Assembly: GCA_035649895.1 (NCBI GenBank)
Contig: DASRIS010000093.1
Coordinates: 1-31,218 of the forward strand
Source: DASSUC01 sp035649895
GTDB taxonomy: Bacteria; Actinomycetota; Actinomycetes; Mycobacteriales; Micromonosporaceae
Direction of reading: 5' to 3'
DNA length: 31,218 nt
The translations under genes were made by a program, and so were the position numbers. Of this stretch, positions 1 to 7,188 are shown piece after piece; position 1 is the stretch's first letter, and each line of letters starts with the position of its first letter. Under the pieces are notes generated by a model. That model was not told the DNA's origin, did not search any database, and saw only the letters and a list, made by a program, of their open reading frames with translations.

Positions 1-96
1 CCAACATACTCAGTCCCAACCGAGACCAAGACAGGCACCCTGGACGCAACCAGTACAGACGTTGAGAACCAGTTTGAACTGAACCAGGCATGATCC

Positions 97-118
97 AAAC
101 ATTTGATTTATAATGTTT
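97..118. promoter_or_regulatory. AT-rich inverted repeat overlapping a TATAAT hexamer
   Basis: The arms AAACATT (97-103) and AATGTTT (112-118) are a perfect 7-bp inverted repeat with an 8-nt spacer. A TATAAT hexamer (109-114) overlaps the right arm. The surrounding ~61-135 is strikingly AT-rich compared with the rest of the window. This could be an operator or promoter for the gene at 212, or the end of whatever lies upstream of the window. No -35 box at a proper distance was seen. Confidence 0.3.
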
Positions 119-211
119 CTAATTTAAATACGGTCCCTTAGCGACGCAGATTCCCAGCCTCCGGGCGGCGCCGAGGGAGACCGCCGGGACAGAAGCTCAG
201 CGCTCAGGACA

Positions 212-958
212 GTGTGGAAGGTGGTGAGCTCGCGCTATGGCGTTCTTCTGGCCGCGCTTACCCTCGGCGCCTTGCTCGCACAGGTCTCTGGATACAGCAT
301 CAAGGATCTGATATCCCGAAATGGGGCATCGCTACCGGCCCAGGGTTCGGATGAAGGGCAGGGCCGGCAGGCACCCGCTCAGACACTTCCGCCGTCACAG
401 CCGACCGGCCCGGCCACCGGTTCGCCGGCCAGCCCCGCACCAGACCCAGACCCGTCCGATGTACCTACCGCACCGCAGGGCCAGCTCCCCGCGCCCGCGC
501 CGTCCCGGCCGCCAGTGGCCGGGCCCCCCGCATACTCGAGCTTCTCCATCAACGTGCCTGGCCCTGGCTGGTGCGAGCGTACACAGGTGGATCTTGATGG
601 TCGGTTCGTTGTGCCGGACGTAGAACCCACCGATGACGTACTCGGCGCCAGCGTCGACTTCACCTACTCCGGCTGCGACCAGGGCCTGACATACCGCACC
701 GTTGACGGCATGGGACTGGGCTTCGGACCGTCGGGCACACCCACTCGGGCCCAGTGCGCCGACCTCGCCCGGAGCCAGCCGCTGGCCCAGCCCGAGCCCA
801 TCTCATCCATCAAGGTCGGGACTGCGCTCTGCGCCATTACGAGCAACAAGGCTATCGCCTGGATAAAGGTCACCGATGTCGGCAGCCCGTACGGCGCAGA
901 CGACCCTGGCACACCCGCCAAACCGACGCTGAAGATGACCGTCATGCTGTGGCGGTAA
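212..958 (+). CDS. Unrecognised secreted or membrane-anchored protein, Pro-rich stalk plus four-Cys domain
   Basis: I do not recognise the family. The 248-aa product starts with a short basic segment, then a hydrophobic stretch (about residues 10-25) that could be a signal peptide or single membrane anchor. It is followed by a Pro/Ala/Gly-rich low-complexity stalk (about 40-107) and a compact C-terminal domain (about 108-248). That domain has four cysteines (C121, C155, C182, C207), consistent with two disulfides in an exported domain. The C-terminal half loosely resembles extracytoplasmic sensor domains attached to actinobacterial Ser/Thr kinases, but there is no kinase domain here. The GTG at 212 is the longest start; GTG codons at 221 and 224 are alternatives. 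The gene stands alone behind an AT-rich leader, and its role cannot be inferred. Confidence 0.7.
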   Translation: MWKVVSSRYGVLLAALTLGALLAQVSGYSIKDLISRNGASLPAQGSDEGQGRQAPAQTLPPSQPTGPATGSPASPAPDPDPSDVPTAPQGQLPAPAPSRPPVAGPPAYSSFSINVPGPGWCERTQVDLDGRFVVPDVEPTDDVLGASVDFTYSGCDQGLTYRTVDGMGLGFGPSGTPTRAQCADLARSQPLAQPEPISSIKVGTALCAITSNKAIAWIKVTDVGSPYGADDPGTPAKPTLKMTVMLWR

Positions 959-1003
959 GGGGCCAGGCGCCAGCGGCGACCGGAACGCAACGGTCCGTAT
1001 CCC

Positions 1004-1768
1004 CTACTCCGCGGACGGCGCCTGGGGCGGCGGGGCCGCGACCTTGGGCTTTACGGCCTTGCGCGCCATCGGCTTGGTGACACCCGGTGGCTTTGTGGCA
1101 CCCGGCCGGGCGGCCTCGGGCGGACGGGTGGCCGGCGGCGGCCCGGTGCCGCGGGTGGCGGCGCGCCAAGGGTCGTACGGGTCGTCCCAGGCGTCAGCGC
1201 GCGGACAGGTGAACTCGCTCCACGGCCACGGCCCGCCCCGCCCGCGCTCGGTGCCGGCATGGTTGCCCTGGCTGCTGGCTGCCGCGCCCTGGCCGGAAGC
1301 GGCTGTGTCTGGGGTGGTGCCGCTGCCGGCATCTGCGGCCCGGTCGGCACCCGTGCCGGCACCGGCCTCCGGCTGCTGCCCGCGGGCCGCCCGTGGTGCC
1401 GTCCCGGCGAACGAGCGCAGCAGGCTGGCCAGGCCGGCCGCAAGGTCACCCGCGCCGGTGGTGACCCGCTCGGCGAGCTCCGGGTCCGGGTCGCGCAGGG
1501 CGGCGATCGCCCGGCACACCGGGCACACGCAGCACTCGGCCGTGCCGGTGGCGAAGCGGGCGGACGGCTCGGCGGCGCCGGGCTGGCCCGCACCCGGCCC
1601 GCCGTCGTGCGCGCCGAACCCCCGGGCCGCCGCCGCAGCAAACGCCAGCACCGACGCGACGAGGTGCTCGGCCTCCTCGCGCGCCGGACCCGACGCCGCA
1701 GGACCCGACCCCGCGGAGCCACCCGCGGCGGAGCCACCCGCGCCAGCCGCGCCCGGTTCAGTGCGCAC
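1004..1768 (-). CDS. Conserved Ala/Pro-rich protein with CC-x-C-x2-C motif, coupled to SRPBCC gene
   Basis: The 254-aa product starts at a GTG (1768) that overlaps the last codons of the SRPBCC gene by 11 bp, so translation is probably coupled. The ends are low complexity (Gly/Ala/Ser at the N-terminus, Pro/Lys at the C-terminus). The only ordered-looking part is a helical core at about residues 30-120 carrying C79, C80, C82 and C85, followed by an amphipathic Asp/Glu/Leu-rich helix and a tract of tryptophans and aromatics near residue 190. The Cys cluster could bind metal; no enzyme motif is visible. I believe similar proteins follow the SRPBCC gene in other actinomycetes, but the function is unknown. 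A longer reading from 1807 would run deep into the upstream gene and is less likely. Confidence 0.75.
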   Translation of the reverse strand: MRTEPGAAGAGGSAAGGSAGSGPAASGPAREEAEHLVASVLAFAAAAARGFGAHDGGPGAGQPGAAEPSARFATGTAECCVCPVCRAIAALRDPDPELAERVTTGAGDLAAGLASLLRSFAGTAPRAARGQQPEAGAGTGADRAADAGSGTTPDTAASGQGAAASSQGNHAGTERGRGGPWPWSEFTCPRADAWDDPYDPWRAATRGTGPPPATRPPEAARPGATKPPGVTKPMARKAVKPKVAAPPPQAPSAE

Positions 1769-2207
1769 CGGACTCGACCCGCCGCTTGAGCTCCTTGAGC
1801 GCCACATCCATGATCATCTTCTCCGCCTTGCGCTGGAACATGCCGAGCATCGCCATCGCGAGCTCCACCTCGAGGGTGTACGTAACGGTCGACGTGCCGT
1901 CCCCGTTGTCCTCGATGTCGTACGAGCCGCGCTGGACGCGCTGTAGCTTCGACGGCGCGACGAGGTGCCACTCGATGCGCGACAGATCCTCGCTGTACTC
2001 GTACGCCAGCGTGTACTCGTCCTGGAGCACGCCGGCGTCGAGGACGAACCGGACCTGGCTGGCGTAGCCGTCCTCGTACTCCTCGACCACCTCGGCCGCC
2101 TTGATTCCGCCAGCCCACTCCGGGTAGCGAGCGAAGTCGCTGACCACCGCGGCGACCCGATCCGCCGGCGCGGTGACCAGGATCGACTGGGTGGACCGCT
2201 GGACCAT
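1758..2207 (-). CDS. SRPBCC (polyketide cyclase/START-like) lipid- or ligand-binding protein
   Basis: The 149-aa product has the usual length and layout of a single SRPBCC/coenzyme Q-binding-like domain. It has an N-terminal beta strand (residues 6-12), a helix with the FARYPEW motif (about 25-31), a run of antiparallel strands, and a long C-terminal amphipathic helix (about 118-146) that caps the cavity. It corresponds by position to M. tuberculosis Rv2185c, next to fadD15. The ligand cannot be deduced; a hydrophobic or acyl ligand would fit the acyl-CoA ligase nearby. The ATG at 2207 is preceded on this strand by TAGCCT (2219-2214) at 6 nt, which suggests a leaderless transcript. The end overlaps the next gene by 11 bp. 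Confidence 0.9.
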   Translation of the reverse strand: MVQRSTQSILVTAPADRVAAVVSDFARYPEWAGGIKAAEVVEEYEDGYASQVRFVLDAGVLQDEYTLAYEYSEDLSRIEWHLVAPSKLQRVQRGSYDIEDNGDGTSTVTYTLEVELAMAMLGMFQRKAEKMIMDVALKELKRRVESGAH

Positions 2208-2213
2208 GTGCGC

Positions 2214-2219
2214 AGGCTA
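2214..2219 (-). promoter_or_regulatory. Putative -10 box (TAGCCT) for leaderless SRPBCC transcript
   Basis: On the minus strand TAGCCT is followed by 6 nt and the ATG at 2207. There is no Shine-Dalgarno sequence in the gap. This is the TANNNT-(6-7 nt)-start arrangement typical of actinobacterial leaderless mRNAs. No convincing -35 box was seen. Confidence 0.5.
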
Positions 2220-2334
2220 CCCGGTCGCCACCAGGCGCCCACGGCAGGATCATCCGCCGGCATCATCTGCTACGCCCGAACATCTCGACCACGTCGTACC
2301 TGGCGGACGCGCGATGCCGACCAGCGCAGCGTTC

Positions 2335-2363
2335 GTTAAACAGTTGCACGACGAATGTTTAAC
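2335..2363. promoter_or_regulatory. Inverted-repeat operator of the toxin-antitoxin operon
   Basis: GTTAAACA (2335-2342) and TGTTTAAC (2356-2363) form a perfect 8-bp inverted repeat with a 13-nt spacer, so the half-site centres lie 21 bp (two helical turns) apart. The element covers the expected -35 zone of the -10 box at 2371-2376. RHH antitoxins commonly autoregulate by binding such repeats, so this is the probable operator. Confidence 0.6.
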
Positions 2364-2370
2364 ATCTTGG

Positions 2371-2376
2371 TAGTCT
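2371..2376 (+). promoter_or_regulatory. Putative -10 box (TAGTCT) of the toxin-antitoxin operon
   Basis: TAGTCT lies 7 nt before the antitoxin ATG (2384), so the transcript would begin at or next to the start codon. The short GGAG at 2377-2380 is too close to the ATG to be a normal ribosome-binding site. Confidence 0.45.
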
Positions 2377-2383
2377 GGAGTTC

Positions 2384-2584
2384 ATGGCGACCACGATTGG
2401 CTTCCGGCCCACCGAGGAGGATGAACGGATCATCAAGGCTGCGATGCGCCCGAACGAGCGCACCAGTGATGTGATCCGTCGCGCCCTGCGGCTGCTCGAA
2501 CGCGAAGTATGGCTCACCCAGGCCCGCGCGGACGCGGAACGGCTTGCCGCGGAGGACCTCGGCGGCGAGGCTGATGCGTGGTGA
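2384..2584 (+). CDS. Ribbon-helix-helix antitoxin
   Basis: The 66-aa product has a short N-terminal strand (TTIGFRP), a helix (about 10-22), a turn, and a second helix (about 26-38). This is the MetJ/Arc-type ribbon-helix-helix DNA-binding fold. An acidic C-terminal helix (about 39-66) is the usual toxin-binding region. It sits directly upstream of a MazF/PemK toxin and overlaps it by 4 bp (GTGA). Function by family: it binds and neutralises the toxin and represses the shared promoter, probably through the repeat at 2335-2363. The exact antitoxin subfamily is not assigned. Confidence 0.85.
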   Translation: MATTIGFRPTEEDERIIKAAMRPNERTSDVIRRALRLLEREVWLTQARADAERLAAEDLGGEADAW

Positions 2585-2898
2585 TCCGCGGCGCTGTCTA
2601 CCGGATAGACCTGGGTGAGGCCAAACGCGGTCACGAACAGCGCGGCAGGCGCCTCGGGCTGGTCCTCAGCCCGAGCTCCATGCCGTGGAGCGTCGCCACG
2701 GTCATCCCCACCTCAACGACCGCACAACCAGCCGTCTTCCGCCCGCTACTGGAGATCAACGGGCAGCAGACGAGGCTCCTCGTCGACCAGATCCGCAGCA
2801 TCGACACCGACTACATCACCGGCGACCCGGTGTACTACCTCGCCCGTGACGAGCTTGCCGAGGTCGAACACGCCGTCCTGCGGTACCTGGGCCTGTGA
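2581..2898 (+). CDS. MazF/PemK-type mRNA endoribonuclease toxin
   Basis: The ~105-aa product has the PemK/MazF fold signatures. These are an N-terminal RGAVYRIDLG segment with the basic EQRGRR loop, the 'VATVIPTSTTAQP' strand with the conserved Thr/Ser, and the 'LLVDQIRSIDTDYI' segment carrying the Asp-Gln and Arg of the family. By family it cleaves single-stranded RNA in a sequence-specific way and arrests growth when free of antitoxin. I choose GTG 2581, which overlaps the antitoxin stop as GTGA; GTG 2578 directly before it is equally possible. GAGG upstream (2567-2570) can serve as ribosome-binding site. The pair lies between conserved core genes and looks like a local insertion. Confidence 0.9.
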   Translation: MIRGAVYRIDLGEAKRGHEQRGRRLGLVLSPSSMPWSVATVIPTSTTAQPAVFRPLLEINGQQTRLLVDQIRSIDTDYITGDPVYYLARDELAEVEHAVLRYLGL

Positions 2899-2927
2899 AG
2901 GGCGACAAGACCATACTGCGGACCTGG

Positions 2928-3608
2928 TCAGGCACTGCCGTAGACCGGGATGTGGGCGCCGCTGGTGACCGCGGACGCGTCCGAGCAGAGGAACGCGACC
3001 ACGCCCGCGATCTGCTCCGGCTTCACCCAGGTGTCGAACGCCGCCTGCGGCTGCGCCGCCCGGTTCGCCGGGGTGTCGATGACGCTGGGCAGCACCGCGT
3101 TGGCCCGTACCCCGTGGTTGCGGTACTCGACCGCGAGCGCGTCGACCAGGGCGAGCACCGCGGCCTTGGCGGTCACGTACCCGGCCGCCCCGGCGAACGG
3201 CCGCACCGCCGCCCGGCTGCTCACGCACACCACCGCGCCGCCGCCGGCGTCCACCAGGCGCGGCAGGGCGTAGTGGCAGACCAGGTACGTCGGCCGCAGG
3301 TTCAGCCGCAGCTGCGCCTCGAAGTCATCGACCGGTGTCTCGTGCACGAGCCCGCCGGCCGCGTACCCGCCGACCAGGTTCACCACGGCCCGGAGCGGGC
3401 GGTCCGGGTCACCGGCGGCGGCATCGACGGCGGCGGCCACGGCCGCCGGGTCGAACAGGTCGGCCGACACGTACTCCACGCCCTCGACAGGGGAGCGCGG
3501 GGCGGAGACATCCGGTGCCACCACCCGCCAGCCGTCCACCGCGAGCCGCCGGACCACCGCACCGCCGAGACCACCCGAACCGCCGGTGACCAGCACCGTA
3601 TACGCCAT
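2928..3608 (-). CDS. Short-chain dehydrogenase/reductase (SDR)
   Basis: The 226-aa classical SDR has the cofactor motif TGGSGGLG at residues 8-15, the NLVGG motif at 77-81, the structural Asn (LNL, N103), Ser130/Ser131 and the catalytic Y144-x3-K148. An Asp at about 50 fits an adenine-ribose contact, but the preference for NAD or NADP cannot be read with confidence. The substrate is unknown. Frame extends upstream to 3653, but the ATG at 3608 begins right before the first Rossmann strand and follows TAGGGT by 7 nt, so I chose it. The gene is divergent from the acyl-CoA ligase with only 23 bp between the starts. Confidence 0.92.
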   Translation of the reverse strand: MAYTVLVTGGSGGLGGAVVRRLAVDGWRVVAPDVSAPRSPVEGVEYVSADLFDPAAVAAAVDAAAGDPDRPLRAVVNLVGGYAAGGLVHETPVDDFEAQLRLNLRPTYLVCHYALPRLVDAGGGAVVCVSSRAAVRPFAGAAGYVTAKAAVLALVDALAVEYRNHGVRANAVLPSVIDTPANRAAQPQAAFDTWVKPEQIAGVVAFLCSDASAVTSGAHIPVYGSA

Positions 3609-3615
3609 GGCGAAC

Positions 3616-3625
3616 ACCCTACGAT
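3616..3625. promoter_or_regulatory. Overlapping divergent -10 boxes for SDR and acyl-CoA ligase
   Basis: On the plus strand TACGAT (3620-3625) lies 6 nt before the ATG at 3632. On the minus strand TAGGGT (3621-3616) lies 7 nt before the ATG at 3608. The two hexamers share the TA at 3620-3621. Both transcripts would be leaderless and could not initiate at the same moment. Confidence 0.5.
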
Positions 3626-3631
3626 GACCGA

Positions 3632-5428
3632 ATGCGCGAGTTCTCCGTTCCACCCGTGGTCACCATCGGTGATGCCGCGAACCTGACCGACCCGGTGTGG
3701 GACAACGCCGAGGCCGCTCCCGGCGTCGCCCAGTTCGCCCGGCGCACCGCCACGGGCTGGCAGGACGTGACCTGCGCCGAGTTCCGCGACGAGGTGGTGG
3801 AGCTGGCCCGGGGCCTGGTCGCCGCCGGGGTGGCGCCCGGCATGCGGGTCGCCCTGATGAGCAAGACCCGGTACGAGTGGACGCTGGTCGACTACGCGCT
3901 GTGGTCCTGCGGCGCGGTGGGCGTGCCGATCTACGAGACCTCCAGCGCCGAGCAGGTCGAGTGGATCCTGTCCGACTCCGGCGCGACGGCCTGCCTGGTG
4001 GAGACCGAGGCGCACGCCGCGACCGTCGACAGTGTCCGCGGGTCCCTGCCCGACCTGGCGCAGGTGTGGTGCATCGACGCGGGCGACCTGGACCGGCTGG
4101 TCTCCGGCGGCGCCGGCGTCGAGGCGGCCACTGTGGAGCAGCGCCGCCGGGCCGCCACGGCCGACGACATCGCCACGATCATCTACACCAGCGGGACCAC
4201 GGGCCGGCCGAAGGGCTGCGTGCTGACCCACCGCAACATGTACTCAGACATCGCCAACGCCATCCCGGGCCTGGCCAACCTCTTCCGCGAGGGCTCGTCG
4301 ACCCTGCTGTTCCTGCCGCTGGCGCACTCGTTCGCCCGGCTGGTCCAGATCGGCATGGTGCAGGCCCGGGCCAAGCTCGGGCACACCGCCGACGTGAAGA
4401 ACCTGGTCACCCACCTGGGTGAGTTCCGGCCCACGTTCGTGCTGTCGGTGCCCCGCGTGTTCGAGAAGGTCTACAACACCGCCAAGCAGCGCGCCCACGC
4501 CGACGGCAAGGGCAAGATCTTCGACCGGGCCGAGCGGGTGGCGATCGCGTACAGCGAGGCCCTGGACTCCCCCGGCGGGCCGGGCCTGGGCCTGCGGGCG
4601 CGGCACAAGCTCTTCGACACGCTGGTCTACGGCAAGCTACGGGCCGCGCTCGGCGGCCGGTGCGAGGCGGCGATCTCCGGCGCGGCCCCGCTCGGGGTCC
4701 GGCTGGCGCACTTCTTCCGCGGCATCGGGGTCACCATCTACGAGGGGTACGGCCTCACCGAGACCTCCCCCGCGGTCGCCGTCAACCTCGAGCACCACAT
4801 CAGGATCGGTACGGTCGGGCGGCCGCTGCCCGGCGTCACCGTGCGCATCGCCGACGACGGGGAGATCCTGGTCCGGGGTGACCTGGTCTTCCGCGGCTAC
4901 TGGAACAACCCGTCCGCCACCGCCGAGGTGCTCGACGACGACGGCTGGCTGCACTCGGGTGACCTGGGCGACCTCGACGACGACGGCTACCTGCGGATCA
5001 GCGGGCGCAAGAAGGAGATCATCGTGACCGCCGGAGGCAAGAACGTGGCCCCGGCCGTGCTCGAGGACCGGCTGCGCGCGCATCCGCTGGTCAGCCAGTG
5101 CATGGTGGTCGGCGACCGGCAGCCGTTCGTGGCCGTCCTGGTCACCATCGACGAGGAGGCCTGGCCCAAGTGGCTGGAGCAGCACGGCCACCCCACCGGG
5201 CGGACGGTGGCGGAGATGCGCGACGACCCCGGCCTGCGCGCCGAGATCCAGCAGGCGGTCGACGAGGCCAACCGCGCCGTCTCCCAGGCCGAGTCGATCC
5301 GGGAGCTGCGCATCCTCCCCCACGACTTCAGCGAGGCCACCGGGGAGCTCACCCCCTCGCTGAAGGTCAAGCGGAACATCGTGCTGAAGGAGTACGCCGA
5401 CGAGATCGCCGCGATCTACCGCCGCTGA
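3632..5428 (+). CDS. fadD15: Long-chain fatty-acyl-CoA ligase (FadD15-like)
   Basis: The 598-aa AMP-forming acyl-CoA synthetase activates long-chain fatty acids as acyl-AMP and then acyl-CoA. Motifs in order: P-loop-like YTSGTTGRPKG (185-195), the substrate-gate region, YEGYGLTETSP (about 370-379), SGDLGDLDDDGYL with the ribose-binding Asp (about 438), the hinge SGRKKEII, and the C-terminal GGKNV that positions the catalytic Lys. The length and the long C-terminal subdomain fit the FAA1/FadD15 class. Synteny with M. tuberculosis Rv2187 (beside an SRPBCC gene and pimB') supports the assignment. There is no Shine-Dalgarno; TACGAT at 3620-3625 suggests a leaderless mRNA. The stop is 1 nt before the histidine kinase ATG, so the genes are co-transcribed. 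Confidence 0.95.
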   Translation: MREFSVPPVVTIGDAANLTDPVWDNAEAAPGVAQFARRTATGWQDVTCAEFRDEVVELARGLVAAGVAPGMRVALMSKTRYEWTLVDYALWSCGAVGVPIYETSSAEQVEWILSDSGATACLVETEAHAATVDSVRGSLPDLAQVWCIDAGDLDRLVSGGAGVEAATVEQRRRAATADDIATIIYTSGTTGRPKGCVLTHRNMYSDIANAIPGLANLFREGSSTLLFLPLAHSFARLVQIGMVQARAKLGHTADVKNLVTHLGEFRPTFVLSVPRVFEKVYNTAKQRAHADGKGKIFDRAERVAIAYSEALDSPGGPGLGLRARHKLFDTLVYGKLRAALGGRCEAAISGAAPLGVRLAHFFRGIGVTIYEGYGLTETSPAVAVNLEHHIRIGTVGRPLPGVTVRIADDGEILVRGDLVFRGYWNNPSATAEVLDDDGWLHSGDLGDLDDDGYLRISGRKKEIIVTAGGKNVAPAVLEDRLRAHPLVSQCMVVGDRQPFVAVLVTIDEEAWPKWLEQHGHPTGRTVAEMRDDPGLRAEIQQAVDEANRAVSQAESIRELRILPHDFSEATGELTPSLKVKRNIVLKEYADEIAAIYRR

Positions 5429-5429
5429 C

Positions 5430-7103
5430 ATGACGATGACCTACCGCGGGGACGACGGCTGGTCGGCCCCCCAACGCCTGGCGCTCGCGGTGCGGGTCGG
5501 CATGCTCGGCCTGGCCACGGTGCTCACCGTCATGCTCACCCGCGACGTGGCGTACCTGTTGTGGGTCGCCCTGCTCGCGGTCGCCGGCGTGCCGGCGCTG
5601 CTGGCGCCGCGCCACGTCGTGCTGGCCCCGCTGGGCCGCTTCGCCGAGGTGGTCGTGCTGGGCGTCGCCGCGAGCGCGATCGCCGCAGCGGCCGACCAGG
5701 CCGGCACCGCACCGGCCGGCTACGGCGCCACCGCCGTCCTGCCCTACCTCACCGTGCCCATCACGACCGCGGCCATGCAGCGCCGCGCGCTCGAGGCGGC
5801 GATGCTGATCGGCGTCACCGCCACCACGCTGGCCACCTCCGGGGCGCTCACCGACGCCGGGTTCGGCGTCCAGCTGACCCAGCCGGGGTACGTCTCGGCC
5901 GCCGGCACCTGGCTGCTGATGGCGGGCATCGGCACGGCCAGTGCCGGCGCCGTGCAGCGGGCCGCGTTCGCCCGCGACAGCGCGCCGCAGCCGTACGCCG
6001 AGGCGACCCGCCTGCTCACCCAGCTGCGCAGCGTGGCCCGGCAGCTGCCCGGCGCCACGCTGGACCCGGGCGGCATCGCCGAGCACCTGCTCGAGGAGGT
6101 CCGCACGGTGGCCCGGGTGGACCGCTCGGCGGTGCTGTCGGCCAGCGGCGGCGGCCGGCTGGTGGTCCTCGCGCAGACCGGCACGGACCGGGTCGACTGG
6201 GAGACCGGCCTGGACTCGGACACCGCCGTCGCGGACGCCTGGGCCAGCCAGCAGCCGCAGACGGCACACCGCTCGCAGGCCCGCTCGCAGCCGTCCGGGC
6301 CGGTGTCGGCCCTGGTGGCACCGCTGGTTGCCGGAGTGCGTACGGTCGGGCTCGTCGTGATCGAGTGCGACGCCGCCGGGGCGTACCCGGCGTGGGTGGT
6401 GAGCCAGGTCGCGGCGCTGGCGGCGCCGGCGGCGCTGCGGCTGGAGGCGGCCCTGCTCTTCGACGAGGTCCGCTCGCTCGCCACCAACGAGGAGCGGCAG
6501 CGCCTGGCCCGCGAGATCCACGACGGGGTCGCCCAGGAGCTGGTCATGGTGGGGTACGGCATCGACAACGCGCTCGCCACCGTGCCCGACGACGCAGTGG
6601 ACACCCTGGAGGAGCTGCGCACGCTGCGCGGTGAGGTGACCCGGGTGATCACCGAGCTGCGGCTGTCCCTGTTCGAGCTACGCAGCGAGGTGGACCGGCA
6701 CGGCGGGCTCACCGCCGCCATCGCGGACTACGCCCGCACCGTGGGCGCCTCCGCCGGCCTGCGGGTCCACATGTCGCTGGACGAGTCGACCGCGCGCCTG
6801 CCCGCGGCCATGGAGGCCGAGCTGCTGCGCATCGCCCAGGAGGCGATCACCAACGCGCGCAAGCACGCCGGGGCCACCAACCTCTGGGTGACGTGCGAGG
6901 TTGACCCGCCATATGCTCAGATCACCGTCTCCGACGATGGTCAGGGCATCGGCGACCAGCGACCCGACGGGCGGTACGGCCTCGCCATCATGGCCGAGAG
7001 GGCGGAGCGGATCCGGGGCCGGCTGGAGATCAGCCCACGACAACCCACCGGCACGACCGTGGCGGTGGTGCTTGGCACCTCGCCTCGACGCGATAGGTTG
7101 TAA
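5430..7103 (+). CDS. Sensor histidine kinase, NarL/DesK type (HisKA_3) with N-terminal membrane helices and GAF-like region
   Basis: The 557-aa product has four or five hydrophobic segments in residues 17-175 (membrane sensor), then a GAF-like region (about 190-340). A HisKA_3 dimerisation domain follows with REIHDG, phospho-acceptor H364, and a C-terminal HATPase with N-box NARKHAG (about 480), DDGQGIG and the YGLAIMAERA box. By family it autophosphorylates on H364 and passes phosphate to the LuxR-type regulator encoded next. The ATG at 5430 starts 1 nt after the acyl-CoA ligase stop; ATG 5436 is an alternative. The link to the ligase hints that the pair responds to membrane or lipid state, but the signal is unknown. 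Confidence 0.93.
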   Translation: MTMTYRGDDGWSAPQRLALAVRVGMLGLATVLTVMLTRDVAYLLWVALLAVAGVPALLAPRHVVLAPLGRFAEVVVLGVAASAIAAAADQAGTAPAGYGATAVLPYLTVPITTAAMQRRALEAAMLIGVTATTLATSGALTDAGFGVQLTQPGYVSAAGTWLLMAGIGTASAGAVQRAAFARDSAPQPYAEATRLLTQLRSVARQLPGATLDPGGIAEHLLEEVRTVARVDRSAVLSASGGGRLVVLAQTGTDRVDWETGLDSDTAVADAWASQQPQTAHRSQARSQPSGPVSALVAPLVAGVRTVGLVVIECDAAGAYPAWVVSQVAALAAPAALRLEAALLFDEVRSLATNEERQRLAREIHDGVAQELVMVGYGIDNALATVPDDAVDTLEELRTLRGEVTRVITELRLSLFELRSEVDRHGGLTAAIADYARTVGASAGLRVHMSLDESTARLPAAMEAELLRIAQEAITNARKHAGATNLWVTCEVDPPYAQITVSDDGQGIGDQRPDGRYGLAIMAERAERIRGRLEISPRQPTGTTVAVVLGTSPRRDRL

Positions 7104-7188
7104 CGATCGTCACACCAGCACGGTTAGTCACCCCGCGCGCACTGGAGGGGGCCAGTTCGGGCGGCTTAGAAGGGGGAGAGCACAGCGC

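Noticed and set aside
1051..2253. Long minus-strand frame covering the SRPBCC gene and its partner
   Set aside because: It is in another frame of the same strand. The SRPBCC fold and the Cys-motif protein explain the region, and this frame gives only Arg-rich sequence.
7100..7125. ACGATCGT palindrome between the kinase and response regulator as an operator
   Set aside because: An 8-bp self-complementary word is common at this base composition, and no second copy or promoter boxes were found around it.
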